Assembly: GCF_007676705.1 (NCBI RefSeq)
Contig: NZ_VEBF01000003.1
Span: 620,001-684,000 of the forward strand
Direction: 5' to 3'
Source: Paenibacillus xylanexedens
GTDB taxonomy: Bacteria > Bacillota > Bacilli > Paenibacillales > Paenibacillaceae
DNA: 64,000 bases
Of this stretch, positions 19,621 to 28,828 are shown in pieces. The translations under genes and the position numbers were made by a program. The notes beneath the pieces are model-generated. The model ran no database searches and was not told the origin of the DNA. It was given only the letters and a program-made list of their open reading frames with translations. The first letter of the stretch is position 1; every line of letters starts with the position of its first letter.

Positions 19621-19659
19621 ATTCTACACATAGCCTCTTACCAAACTCTTACCAAACTC
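19621..19659 (-). promoter_or_regulatory. Candidate SARP/BTAD-activated promoter of the giant surface gene
   Basis: On the minus strand the 11-bp unit TTTGGTAAGAG occurs twice in exact tandem (19635-19656), followed by 8 bp and a -10-like TAGAAT (19621-19626). No -35 box is present at the usual distance. SARP activators are known to bind 11-bp-phased direct repeats whose last copy lies 8 bp from the -10, and a BTAD-type response regulator is encoded immediately upstream. Confidence 0.6.
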
Positions 19660-19676
19660 CTCGCTAACAAATACGA

Positions 19677-19712
19677 CAAAAAAACAGCCTCGCAAATGAA
19701 GCTGCGAGGTTG
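19677..19712 (-). terminator. Terminator of the second BTAD response regulator gene
   Basis: On the minus strand CCTCGCA pairs with TGCGAGG and is followed by CTG and seven T residues. It separates the regulator from the surface-protein promoter. Confidence 0.85.
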
Positions 19713-19723
19713 TGTATTTTCAA

Positions 19724-20860
19724 TCAAATATTTGAATTTTTCCATTGTTGGTACCATAACTCAATTTCCAAGCCAGGGCGGATGCCCGCCTCTTGTTCTA
19801 ACGTTGTAACCAACTGATTATATTGAGCGATCACGGGATCTTTATTACCTAATCGATCGTAGGTCTTCATTAACGCCAGTCCGACTTCCTCCAATGATGG
19901 CTCGAATTGCTGTATCCGGTGATATAGCGTAAGTGCTTCCGTATTCTGTCCTAGATCAATGTAATATTGTGCAAGTTGCATGGCATGATTACGCCATAGT
20001 GCATGCAAGCGCTGACGCTCCAGCTCAGCCCATACGTAATCGTCCTCACCATAATATTGGCCTTCATATTGATCTGAGGTCTGCCGATGCTCGATCATTG
20101 TAGTCGACGATAATGGAGATAATCGGTTAAGACGACTTTCCCATTCTTCCACATCAACCCTGAACTCTCCTGTTTCCAATAGATATCCAAACTGTTGATA
20201 ACGAATAACCATCTTTTCCTCGCCCATGAATTCGTTCATCATACTGCGTAAGCGATGGATACCACTATGCAGATTGGATATACCTCTCCGCTCTTCTAAC
20301 TCTGGCCACAACAGCTCAAGTAACGTATCCCGTTTAATCGGTTTGTTCCGGTGGTGAAGCAAATAGGCGAATAACTCTCTAATCTTGGTTGTTCTGAACT
20401 TCATGTGTTTTGGTGGCTCATTCGGATGCAGTTGAACCTGAAGCATTCCCAGACAGCGGATTAACAGGGATGGTCCTTCTGCTATATTCAGACTTGCTGG
20501 CAAAGTTCGGCGGTGATACATCTTCATCGTTTTTTCCAAACGGTCACGTGTTACAGGCTTCATAATATAGTCGAGCACTTCAAGCCCATAGGCCGTCAGT
20601 GCATGTTCGTTATATGCGGTTGTGAAAATAACTTCTGTCCCAGGAGAAACCTCATGGATACGCTCGGTCGCCTCGATCCCGTTCATCCCCGGCATTTGAA
20701 CGTCCATGAAGACGATTTCCGGCAGATGAATTTCGATCTGATCTATGGCTTCCTGTGCCGTCAGAAAAGAGCCGATAACTTCGCAATCCTCTCTCTCTAG
20801 CAACAGTTTGTTCAACCTGCTCAGAGCGAGATATTCATCATCTACCAAAATCACTCTCAT
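19724..20860 (-). CDS. Response regulator, REC - winged helix - BTAD (SARP-like), second copy
   Basis: 378 residues from the ATG placed 8 nt after GAGGAG (a GTG two codons earlier is too close to it). The receiver has DD at 7-8, phosphoacceptor Asp53 (FMDVQMPGMNG) and Lys in MKPVTRDRLEK. A winged helix ([34 protein letters not shown]) and a BTAD domain follow. It diverges from the second hybrid kinase across a 136-bp promoter region. Its own terminator separates it from the giant surface gene, whose promoter carries a direct repeat of SARP type, so that gene is the likely target. Confidence 0.9.
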   Translation of the reverse strand: MRVILVDDEYLALSRLNKLLLEREDCEVIGSFLTAQEAIDQIEIHLPEIVFMDVQMPGMNGIEATERIHEVSPGTEVIFTTAYNEHALTAYGLEVLDYIMKPVTRDRLEKTMKMYHRRTLPASLNIAEGPSLLIRCLGMLQVQLHPNEPPKHMKFRTTKIRELFAYLLHHRNKPIKRDTLLELLWPELEERRGISNLHSGIHRLRSMMNEFMGEEKMVIRYQQFGYLLETGEFRVDVEEWESRLNRLSPLSSTTMIEHRQTSDQYEGQYYGEDDYVWAELERQRLHALWRNHAMQLAQYYIDLGQNTEALTLYHRIQQFEPSLEEVGLALMKTYDRLGNKDPVIAQYNQLVTTLEQEAGIRPGLEIELWYQQWKNSNI

Positions 20861-20996
20861 ATGCACAACTCCTCTGGCTCTCTGATCACCCTTTAATCTA
20901 TAATTTTACCATAAATCCTGACGTGGGACCGCTATCATTTGAATATAGAATCTATGTTCCGGTATTCAAAAAAAATGTTCTTCACTTTCAAAGAGC

Positions 20997-23900
20997 ATGC
21001 AGGAATTTGGAGGAAACTGTCGAAAACTAAAGTCTGCCATGAAACCAATAACCTATAAAAAGATACCCCGATATGTAGTGCTGTCGATTCTATTCCTGAC
21101 TATTTTGCTTGGCTTTCGCTGGATATGGTCCGAGACTTTCACTATACCCGCACATCCTGAACCCGCTAAAGGCGTGTTGGACCTTCGAGGCTGGGACCTC
21201 GCCAACGCTTCACCCATATCCCTAGATGGAGAATGGGAATTTTACCCCCAGGCGTTAATCTCTAATCGTGACGTAAAAATAGTGGACAACCCATCCACAC
21301 GGATTCAAGTTCCCGGTGACTGGCGGAATGCATTACCACAATCCTCATCGTCATTCGGATATGGAACGTATCATCTTCGCATACTTTTAGATCCATCCGT
21401 GAAGAAAGTCTCTCTCTGGGGTCAGAAAATCCAGACCTCATCGATCATCGAGATGAATGGGACCATTGTTTCCGAATTTGGTCAACCTGCCACCCACGCT
21501 GAAGCCTATCGACCGGAGAGGACTGCATTTACGACTTCCTATGCGCTTGACGGTTCCACCGAAATCAATCTTCTGGTGCAGACAGCTAACTTTGATGACC
21601 CTTATAGCGGCGGGATCACACGCTCCCTCTATTTTGGTTCTCCAGAAGCCATTGGAAGTGAACGAGGATTGTCTATCGATCTGCAAAAGATCACGTTCGC
21701 CATACTGATTTTGCACAGTTTATACGCTTTTATCATGTTTCTGTTTATCCGGAAGGAACGAGCTCTGCTGACGTTCTCGATGCTAACACTGGTAGCTGCC
21801 CTAACGGTCGCCTCCGATCATGACAATCTGTTATTGAGTTGGATGCCACTCAACTTCACTTGGATTGTTAAGGCCAAAGCATTGTCCTATCCACTGTTCG
21901 CATTCTTTCTTCTACAGATGGCCAGAAGTTTCTCCCATAGTCTACAAGGGCGTAAACTGTTTCGTATCTACGCCAGCGTGCTTGGTGTGTACTGTGTATT
22001 TTTGCTAATCGCTCCGGTGACCCTGATCTACCATGTACTTGAGATTGGACTATCTGACTTCCTTTATCTGTTTGCCATTGGCTGGTCTGTATACCTGTTC
22101 TTCCGAATGGCAGCCGAGAAACGAAGTGACGCCAGCTTTTTGCTCTTTGCGGCAACTAGCAGCCTATCAAGCGTGTTATGGGGAATTGTGAACTCGCGTA
22201 GCGAGATCACCAACGTGTATTATCCGATTGATGTGATCGCGGCCATATTCGGCTTCTCCGCCTATTGGTTCAGGAAATACTTCCGCAATTCAAGTGAGAT
22301 TGAGCAGTTGTACGAACAGCTCAAAGAGGAGGATCGGCAGAAGGATCAGTTTCTTGTGAATACGGCTCATGAGCTGCGTACACCGCTGCATGGCATCATC
22401 AACATTGCTGAGAGCATTGCAGTCCGTGAACGGCGTAAATCAGGTGGGCAGCAGGCAGAAGACATGAAACTGTTAGTTACCATCGGTCGACGCATGTCTC
22501 AACTCGTTGATGACCTGCTTGATGTCATTCGTCTGAAGGAGAAACGTATTAAACTTCAAAAGAAACCACTTTCCCTTGCATCTGTCATCCCAGGTGTGAT
22601 CGGTATGTTCCGATTTATGGCAGAGGGAAGGCCTGTCCACATGAAGGTAGATATTCCAGAATCACTGCCGTTGATTCAGGCCGATGAGAGAAGACTTGTT
22701 CAGGTACTCTACAACCTGTTGCATAATGCGCTCAAATTTACTGATGAGGGTACCATTACCGTATCTGTTCGGGAACATGGAGAGCACGTCTTGATTCAAG
22801 TTTCAGATACAGGCGTTGGCATGAGTGAGGAGATACAACAGCGAATATTCGAGGCGTATGAACAGGGGACTCCGGAAGCTCGCATGAGTGGAGGAATCGG
22901 CCTGGGTCTAAATATTAGCAGGCAGCTCACTGAACTGCATGGCGGACAGCTCACGGTTCAATCTGTACCCGGGCAAGGATCGACCTTCCAGATCTCACTT
23001 CCACGGGAAGATACCGAAGCGCTCTCTGACCAGACTGAGCAGCGATGGGACGCTCACAGCTTCGATGAAGTTGCGATTGCAGAACCGGAGCAGCAGACTA
23101 TATCCCATGATCAGACTGCCGCAAGAATTCTTGCCGTCGATGATGATCCTGTAAACCTGCGAGTACTGATCTCCATGCTTGCGAATGAACCGTATCATAT
23201 TCAACCCGCGGCCTCGGCGCTTGAGGCACTCGAATTATTGGATAAGGAGCCTTGGGACTTACTGATTGCCGATGTCATGATGCCTCATATGTCCGGCTAT
23301 GAACTGACCGAGAACGTACGCAAACGTTATTCGGTCTCGGAGCTTCCCATCCTGTTGCTGACGGCCCGTAACGAACCAGCTGATGTATACGCCGGATTCA
23401 TGGCCGGTGCTACGGACTATGTCACCAAGCCCGTGGATGCCGTTGAATTAAGGCATCGCATCGGGTCTCTGATCGTACTGAAACAATCCATTGATGAGCG
23501 ACTGCGCATGGAGGCTGCTTACTTACAAGCACAGATTCAGCCCCATTTCCTTTTTAATACGCTCAATTCAATCATGGTTCTTAGTGAGATGGATACAGAG
23601 CGAATGCAGAAGCTCGGCGATGCTTTTATCGAGTATCTTCAGACCAGCTTTCATTTTGTCAATTCGGAGAAAATGGTGGAGGTCACTCATGAGTTGGATC
23701 TGTCACGTGCCTATCTCTACATTGAGAAAGAACGTTTCATGGACCGGCTAAATGTTATCTGGGATATTCCAGAGGATCTCGATCTTTCCCTGCCACCACT
23801 CACCATTCAACCGCTCATTGAGAATGCTGTTCGACATGGTATTCTCAGCAAAGTTGAGGGTGGAACCGTGCATATCCGAATCATCAACCAAACAGCGTCC

Positions 23901-24128
23901 ACCTTGATTGAGATTGAGGATGATGGTGTAGGGATGCAACCGGAACTGATCGAACGGGCATTGGCATGGCCCAAGAAGGGACCAGGGGGGACCGGAGGTA
24001 TTGGATTAACCAATACGCATCGCCGGTTGACCCAGATGTACGGACAAGGTTTGACCATCGTCAGCTCGCCGGGTCAAGGTACGAAAGTATCCTTTGTCAT
24101 CCCTTTGGACCGCAACACAGGAGTCTAA
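20997..24128 (+). CDS. Hybrid sensor kinase: 7TM-DISM, HisKA/HATPase, receiver, and a second LytS-like kinase
   Basis: 1043 residues. The order is: membrane anchor; extracellular beta-sandwich (to about 210); seven membrane helices (about 220-430); HisKA with [12 protein letters not shown] (His near 457); HATPase ([33 protein letters not shown]); receiver ([12 protein letters not shown], Asp near 758 in IADVMMPHMSG); then a LytS/YehU-type kinase core with IQPHFLFNTLNSIM near 848 and a second HATPase (PLIENAVRHG, IGLTNTHRRL). Two kinase cores in one chain is unusual. The start may be the ATG at 21039, which aligns with the paralog's start; neither ATG has a strong ribosome site. It diverges from the BTAD regulator that is probably its partner. 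Confidence 0.88.
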   Translation: MQEFGGNCRKLKSAMKPITYKKIPRYVVLSILFLTILLGFRWIWSETFTIPAHPEPAKGVLDLRGWDLANASPISLDGEWEFYPQALISNRDVKIVDNPSTRIQVPGDWRNALPQSSSSFGYGTYHLRILLDPSVKKVSLWGQKIQTSSIIEMNGTIVSEFGQPATHAEAYRPERTAFTTSYALDGSTEINLLVQTANFDDPYSGGITRSLYFGSPEAIGSERGLSIDLQKITFAILILHSLYAFIMFLFIRKERALLTFSMLTLVAALTVASDHDNLLLSWMPLNFTWIVKAKALSYPLFAFFLLQMARSFSHSLQGRKLFRIYASVLGVYCVFLLIAPVTLIYHVLEIGLSDFLYLFAIGWSVYLFFRMAAEKRSDASFLLFAATSSLSSVLWGIVNSRSEITNVYYPIDVIAAIFGFSAYWFRKYFRNSSEIEQLYEQLKEEDRQKDQFLVNTAHELRTPLHGIINIAESIAVRERRKSGGQQAEDMKLLVTIGRRMSQLVDDLLDVIRLKEKRIKLQKKPLSLASVIPGVIGMFRFMAEGRPVHMKVDIPESLPLIQADERRLVQVLYNLLHNALKFTDEGTITVSVREHGEHVLIQVSDTGVGMSEEIQQRIFEAYEQGTPEARMSGGIGLGLNISRQLTELHGGQLTVQSVPGQGSTFQISLPREDTEALSDQTEQRWDAHSFDEVAIAEPEQQTISHDQTAARILAVDDDPVNLRVLISMLANEPYHIQPAASALEALELLDKEPWDLLIADVMMPHMSGYELTENVRKRYSVSELPILLLTARNEPADVYAGFMAGATDYVTKPVDAVELRHRIGSLIVLKQSIDERLRMEAAYLQAQIQPHFLFNTLNSIMVLSEMDTERMQKLGDAFIEYLQTSFHFVNSEKMVEVTHELDLSRAYLYIEKERFMDRLNVIWDIPEDLDLSLPPLTIQPLIENAVRHGILSKVEGGTVHIRIINQTASTLIEIEDDGVGMQPELIERALAWPKKGPGGTGGIGLTNTHRRLTQMYGQGLTIVSSPGQGTKVSFVIPLDRNTGV

Positions 24129-24260
24129 GCGATACGACAGTTCTGTAACTCTACAACTGGCATTCCGTACAGTCCCTGTCCGTATGTTTTGTGTAAGGTC
24201 TAACGTGAATGCGATGGTGAAGGACAGGTTCAGCTTCAAGATCAGACATACCAAATATAC

Positions 24261-24307
24261 AAAAAGAGAGCTAAGCACGGGTTTCATCCCGACTTAGCTC
24301 TCTTTTT
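24261..24307. terminator. Strong bidirectional terminator
   Basis: AAAAAGAGAGCTAAG pairs with CTTAGCTCTCTTTTT through a further GGG/CCC stem, between the convergent kinase and mqo genes. Confidence 0.9.
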
Positions 24308-24344
24308 GGGTCTTGATCCTTATTTAACACGATTAGATTAATCG

Positions 24345-25850
24345 TTATACGTGCAGGACATGTTTTTCATCCGATAACCCCAGCGCCTTGGCTGTTGAAG
24401 AATGAACCTCTTTGAGAAGATCCAAGTTCTCCACAAGGGATATGCCGTAGGAAGGGATCATTTCCTTGATCTTCGGCTCCCATGCCTCCATATGCTGCGG
24501 GAAGCACCGCTGGAGAATCTCAAGCATGACCTGAACTGCGGTGGATGCACCTGGTGATGCACCTAGCAAAGCCGCAATCGTTCCATCTGCAGACGTGACC
24601 ACTTCTGTACCAAATTGCAACGTTCCCTTGCCACCTTGGACGGTATCCTTGATCACCTGCACACGCTGACCCGCCAGAACCATATCCCAATCCTCGCTCT
24701 TCGCACCCGGAACAAAGTCACGCAATTCTGCCATACGTTGTTCTTTGGATAACATCAGTTGCTGGATCAGATATTTGGTCAAAGAAATTTCTTTGACACC
24801 TGCTGCGAGCATCGTAAGCAGATTATGCATCTTAACAGACGTGATTAAGTCGGCATTGGAACCCGTCTTCAGGAACTTCGGCGAGAAGCCGGCAAACGGC
24901 CCGAATAGCAGCGACTTCTTATTGTCGATAAAACGGGTATCCAGATGCGGAACGGACATCGGCGGAGCCCCTACCGAAGCCTTGCCATATACTTTGGCGT
25001 GATGCTGTTCCACGACTTTTTGATTTTTGCACACCATAAAAATCCCACTGACCGGGAATCCGCCGATATGTTTCCCTTCCGGAATGCCCGTCTTCTGGAG
25101 CAAATGCAGACTTCCACCGCCCGCACCAATGAAGACGAATTTCGCCTTATGGCGTTCGACTGCACCACTCTTCAGGTTTTTCACGGATAATTCCCATTGT
25201 CCATCGCTGGTGCGTTTCATATTCTTCACGCTATGTTGGTAGTGGATGCCCACGTGTTGTTCCTTCAAATGTTTGATCAGCATACGCGTTAAAGCACCAA
25301 AGTTAACGTCCGTACCGGAGTCAATTTTGGTCGCTGCAACAGGTTCATTACTGGTACGATCTTTCATCATCAGCGGCATCCATTTCGCCAGCTCTTTCTT
25401 GTCATCTGAGAATTCCATGCCTGCGAATAGCGGGTGATTCGATAAAGAGTCATACCGTCTTTTCAAAAACTGGACATTGCTCTCTCCATGCACATAACTC
25501 AAATGAGGAATCGGCATAATGAAGTCCCGCGGATTACGAATCAGACGGCTATTGACGAGATAGGACCAAAATTGCTTTGAGATCTGAAATTGTTCATTCA
25601 CTTTAATCGCTTTGCTAATATCTACGGTTCCGTCTGGTCGTTCAACGGTATAGTTAAGTTCGCACAATGCAGCATGCCCAGTTCCGGCATTATTCCATTC
25701 GTTGGAGCTTTCCTCTCCTGCAGTGGCTAGCTTTTCAAAAACCTTAATATTCCAGTCTGGTGCCAATTCTTTTAGCAAAGTTCCCAAAGTTGCACTCATA
25801 ATTCCGGCACCAATCAAGATAACATCTGTACTCGTTTGTCCCTGGCTCAT
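24345..25850 (-). CDS. mqo: Malate:quinone oxidoreductase
   Basis: 501 residues, the usual length. The N-terminal FAD-binding motif is [20 protein letters not shown]. Family hallmarks include [65 protein letters not shown] and [16 protein letters not shown]. The enzyme is a peripheral membrane FAD protein that oxidises malate to oxaloacetate and passes electrons to quinone, bypassing NAD-linked malate dehydrogenase. It is monocistronic, and its start follows AAGGACGG at usual spacing. Confidence 0.95.
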   Translation of the reverse strand: MSQGQTSTDVILIGAGIMSATLGTLLKELAPDWNIKVFEKLATAGEESSNEWNNAGTGHAALCELNYTVERPDGTVDISKAIKVNEQFQISKQFWSYLVNSRLIRNPRDFIMPIPHLSYVHGESNVQFLKRRYDSLSNHPLFAGMEFSDDKKELAKWMPLMMKDRTSNEPVAATKIDSGTDVNFGALTRMLIKHLKEQHVGIHYQHSVKNMKRTSDGQWELSVKNLKSGAVERHKAKFVFIGAGGGSLHLLQKTGIPEGKHIGGFPVSGIFMVCKNQKVVEQHHAKVYGKASVGAPPMSVPHLDTRFIDNKKSLLFGPFAGFSPKFLKTGSNADLITSVKMHNLLTMLAAGVKEISLTKYLIQQLMLSKEQRMAELRDFVPGAKSEDWDMVLAGQRVQVIKDTVQGGKGTLQFGTEVVTSADGTIAALLGASPGASTAVQVMLEILQRCFPQHMEAWEPKIKEMIPSYGISLVENLDLLKEVHSSTAKALGLSDEKHVLHV

Positions 25851-26217
25851 GTCTACCGTCCTTATATCCTATATTTGCCAAAAGGATGTAAGCGTTATCG
25901 ATTTGGCATTTGCAGCAAGCCCATTCTTGAACGGGATCGCACCTTCTCTGAATGAATATAACCTTGATCTAGTGTATCAATAATATAGAGCAATTTAAAT
26001 ATGCAATTTCAAGATATTTGCTATTCCATCAGTATACGCTAGTTTACATCGGAACGTTAGCCCGGTTATAGGCCTGAAAGATATATTTGTTCAAAACAAA
26101 GAAAGGAAACCGGTTTAGCCGTAAAATGGATGCGCCAAAAGCCGCTCTCGAATCTCTTCGTAAGGCGGCTTCATATATAAATTAACCTATTAACACCCCC
26201 GGCGTTTCCGGGAGTAC
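25851..26217. other. Gene-free stretch with hairpins after the importer operon
   Basis: It holds the mqo promoter region at the low end (AT-rich; no clear -35/-10 pair chosen) and, near the high end, two hairpins that could end the importer operon on the minus strand. One, at about 26139-26174, has arms AGCCGC and GCGGCT followed by TTTTGG. The other, at 26196-26215, has CCCGG and CCGGG around AAACG. Neither has a long T-run. Confidence 0.4.
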
Positions 26218-27180
26218 TCAGAAGATCGAAATCAGCTCTTTTGTATACGGATGGCGTTCTTCAGCGAACAACGCATCCGCGCCAAAGCGGTCAACGATCT
26301 GACCTTCCCGCATGACGATGATGCGCTGGCTCATGCGATGTACAGCAGCCAGATCATGCGAGATGAACAAGTATGACAGACCCAGCGATGTCCGTAGATC
26401 CGTAAGTAACTGCAGAACGGCTCCCTGTGAGATCACGTCCAGGCTGGCCGTCGGTTCATCCAGAACGACAACGTCAGGCTCAATGCCAATAGCACGCGCG
26501 ATCGTGACGCGCTGACGCTGTCCACCACTTAGCTCATGCGGATATCGTCCAGCCATATCGCTTGGAAGCTCGACAGCTTCAAGCAGCTTTTGGACGTAAG
26601 CATCCTTCGACGTGTAGGTAAAGTGGGACAGCTCGGCGTTCCGTCCAAGTTGTTCATACGGATCGATCAGCGAATCAGCAATCTTGAGCTTCGGATTCAG
26701 TGCCGCCATCGGGTTCTGGAATACAATCTGGATCTTCCGGCGATGAAGTCGTAACCGTCGGCCGCTCAGTCGCGCGATATCCTGGCCGCCCAGTGTAATC
26801 GAGCCCTTATCCGCATCTTCTATCCGAAGTAGACAGCGGGCAAGCGTACTCTTACCGCAGCCGCTCTCACCAACGAGGCCAAGACACTCACCGCGGTTCA
26901 GGAAGAAGGAAATATCATTCACAGCCGGCCGGTCTGCACCTGCATACGTTCGGCTGAGATGTTCCACGTGAAGCACAGGATCGCCGGAGATGCTGAACGA
27001 TGAAACAGTCTCTGCACCGGCGATATCTATATCAGTATCTGCATGATCTGTATCTGTAGTATCTATGACTGCATTGTCTGTGTCTGCATGGTTTACGTCG
27101 TTAGCAAAATCGTGGCTTCGCACACCAGATTCTTCGGACTTCACGAGTCCACGGCGTTCATCATTTGCGGTCGTCTTCAT
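26218..27180 (-). CDS. Metal/opine-metallophore-type ABC importer, second ATPase (CntF/NikE-like)
   Basis: 320 residues. Walker A is GLVGESGCGKST, the signature is LSGGQRQR, and Walker B is VVVLDEPTASLD; the domain covers about 75-318 and lacks the OppF C-terminal extension. The start ATG overlaps the stop of the upstream ATPase gene (ATGA) and has an AAGGAGG site. It precedes an unusual 65-residue N-terminal extension with HADTD twice and many Asp residues, absent from ordinary family members. It powers import through the two permeases encoded upstream. It is the last gene of a five-gene, overlapping operon under Zur-type control. Confidence 0.88.
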   Translation of the reverse strand: MKTTANDERRGLVKSEESGVRSHDFANDVNHADTDNAVIDTTDTDHADTDIDIAGAETVSSFSISGDPVLHVEHLSRTYAGADRPAVNDISFFLNRGECLGLVGESGCGKSTLARCLLRIEDADKGSITLGGQDIARLSGRRLRLHRRKIQIVFQNPMAALNPKLKIADSLIDPYEQLGRNAELSHFTYTSKDAYVQKLLEAVELPSDMAGRYPHELSGGQRQRVTIARAIGIEPDVVVLDEPTASLDVISQGAVLQLLTDLRTSLGLSYLFISHDLAAVHRMSQRIIVMREGQIVDRFGADALFAEERHPYTKELISIF

Positions 27181-27977
27181 TCCGTTCCTGCCTCCTTCAA
27201 TCCCGACTTCAGCGAGCGACTCAGAACGGGAGCCGCCTCGATCAGCTGGCGAGTATATTCATGCTGAGGATGATCGAGAATGCGATGCTTTCCGCCAGAT
27301 TCGACGATCTGCCCTTCCTTCATCACAGCCAAACGGCTGGCATAGCGGCGTACATGACGCCAATCGTGTGTAATAAACAGAATCGCACAGCCCGTCTCCG
27401 CTTGCTTGCGTGCCAGCAGCTCCAACACGCGATGCCCGGACACACTGTCCAGTGCCGTTGTTGCTTCGTCAGCAATCAACAAGCGAGGAGACAACATCAG
27501 TGACGTAGCAATTGAAGCCCGCTGAAGCTGTCCACCGCTCAACTGGAACGGATAGCGACGCAGCAATTCAGCGCTAAGGCCAACCGATTCCAGCGCTTCT
27601 TCAGCCCTTTTCTTGCGGAGGGCAGAAGACTTTTCCCCATGTACCTTCTGGTATTCATCAAAGTGTCCGCCAATGCTGCGAAATGGCGTAAACGCTCCCT
27701 GATAGTCTTGAAAAATATATGAGATGCGGCTTCCCCGCAGGGCACGCATCTCCTTCGGCTTCCGTTCGAGCAGGTTACTGCCTTCGAACATCACTCGTCC
27801 TGACGCATGCAGGTTGGGCGGCAGCAGACGACCAATCGCTTGCGAGAGCAAGCTTTTGCCGCTACCGCTCTGTCCAACCAATGCCATGAACTCACCTTCG
27901 CGAACAGCCAGAGAGACTTGATCTACAATAGTGCGATCTCGACTGGAGATGCTCAGTTCCTCAATGGAGAGAATCAT
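27177..27977 (-). CDS. Metal/opine-metallophore-type ABC importer, first ATPase (CntD/NikD-like)
   Basis: 266 residues. Walker A ALVGQSGSGKS, Q-loop ISYIFQDYQGAF, signature LSGGQLQRASIA and Walker B LLIADEATTALD are all present. The shortened C-terminus is like NikD and CntD rather than OppD. It overlaps its neighbours by four bases on both sides, so the operon is translationally coupled. Together with the second ATPase it should form the heterodimeric motor. Confidence 0.9.
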   Translation of the reverse strand: MILSIEELSISSRDRTIVDQVSLAVREGEFMALVGQSGSGKSLLSQAIGRLLPPNLHASGRVMFEGSNLLERKPKEMRALRGSRISYIFQDYQGAFTPFRSIGGHFDEYQKVHGEKSSALRKKRAEEALESVGLSAELLRRYPFQLSGGQLQRASIATSLMLSPRLLIADEATTALDSVSGHRVLELLARKQAETGCAILFITHDWRHVRRYASRLAVMKEGQIVESGGKHRILDHPQHEYTRQLIEAAPVLSRSLKSGLKEAGTE

Positions 27978-28828
27978 GGCTGCACCTCCTTCTTCACGTC
28001 AAACCGGTCTCGCAGATAGTCACCCAGCATGTTGGCGAGCAGGACTACCGAGACAATGGCAAGGCCCGGATAGATCATCAGCTCTGGCCGAGACTGGAAG
28101 TAAGGTCGTGAGTCGTTCAGCATCGCACCCCATTCAGGTGTTGGCGGCTGTGCGCCAAGGCCGATGTAGGACAACGAAGAGATGAGCAGGATGATTTTGC
28201 CCAGATCGAGACTGGCTAACACGAGCACATGCCCTGCGATATGTGGAAGCAGATGCTTTCTCATGATTCGACCGTCCGATAGTCCGTTGGTCCGGGCAAT
28301 CCGAATGTAATCCTTTTGTGACTCGGACAAGACTGTACTTCGAACGAGACGCGCATAACTGACCCACTTTACGATTACGATCGCCAATACCAAATTACCG
28401 ATTCCCGCGCCAAGCAGGCCACTGAGCACAATCGCCACGATGGTATCAGGGAATGCAAGAAAGGCATCAGCGATCCGCATGAACAGCTTATCGACCCAAC
28501 CACGTTTGTATCCTGCGATCAGTCCAAATGGAATACCGATCAGCAGTGCAGCACCGAGTGCCAGCAGGCTATAACCCAGTGTTTGGCCGCCACCCAGCAG
28601 CAGACGTGTCAGTACATCGCGGCCCAGATGATCGGTGCCGAACGGATGGAGAGCACTTGCGCCCTGCAATCGTCCGCGCAGATCAGTTAAGGTATGATCA
28701 TGTTTTAGAACTAAAAAGGCATACAAGGAGGCCGCGATGACTAGAAGTGCAAATAGCAAACCAACGATCGCCTGCCAGCTATGTTTTTTAGATTTTGTCG
28801 TTGAAATGGGCAGGGGCATGGTTTTCAT
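27974..28828 (-). CDS. Metal/opine-metallophore-type ABC importer, permease (CntC/NikC-like)
   Basis: 284 residues with an N-terminal OppC-type segment, about six membrane helices, and the binding-protein-dependent transport loop RTNGLSDGRIMRKHLLPHI that contacts the ATPases. HPFGTDHLGRDVLTRLL is the hallmark after the first helix. It overlaps both neighbouring genes by four bases. Confidence 0.92.
   Translation of the reverse strand: MKTMPLPISTTKSKKHSWQAIVGLLFALLVIAASLYAFLVLKHDHTLTDLRGRLQGASALHPFGTDHLGRDVLTRLLLGGGQTLGYSLLALGAALLIGIPFGLIAGYKRGWVDKLFMRIADAFLAFPDTIVAIVLSGLLGAGIGNLVLAIVIVKWVSYARLVRSTVLSESQKDYIRIARTNGLSDGRIMRKHLLPHIAGHVLVLASLDLGKIILLISSLSYIGLGAQPPTPEWGAMLNDSRPYFQSRPELMIYPGLAIVSVVLLANMLGDYLRDRFDVKKEVQP

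Noticed and set aside
20997-21038. N-terminal 14 residues of the second hybrid kinase as part of the protein
   Set aside because: Not firmly rejected: the paralog aligns from the ATG at 21039, so the extra residues are doubtful, but neither start has a clear ribosome site and the longer form is listed.
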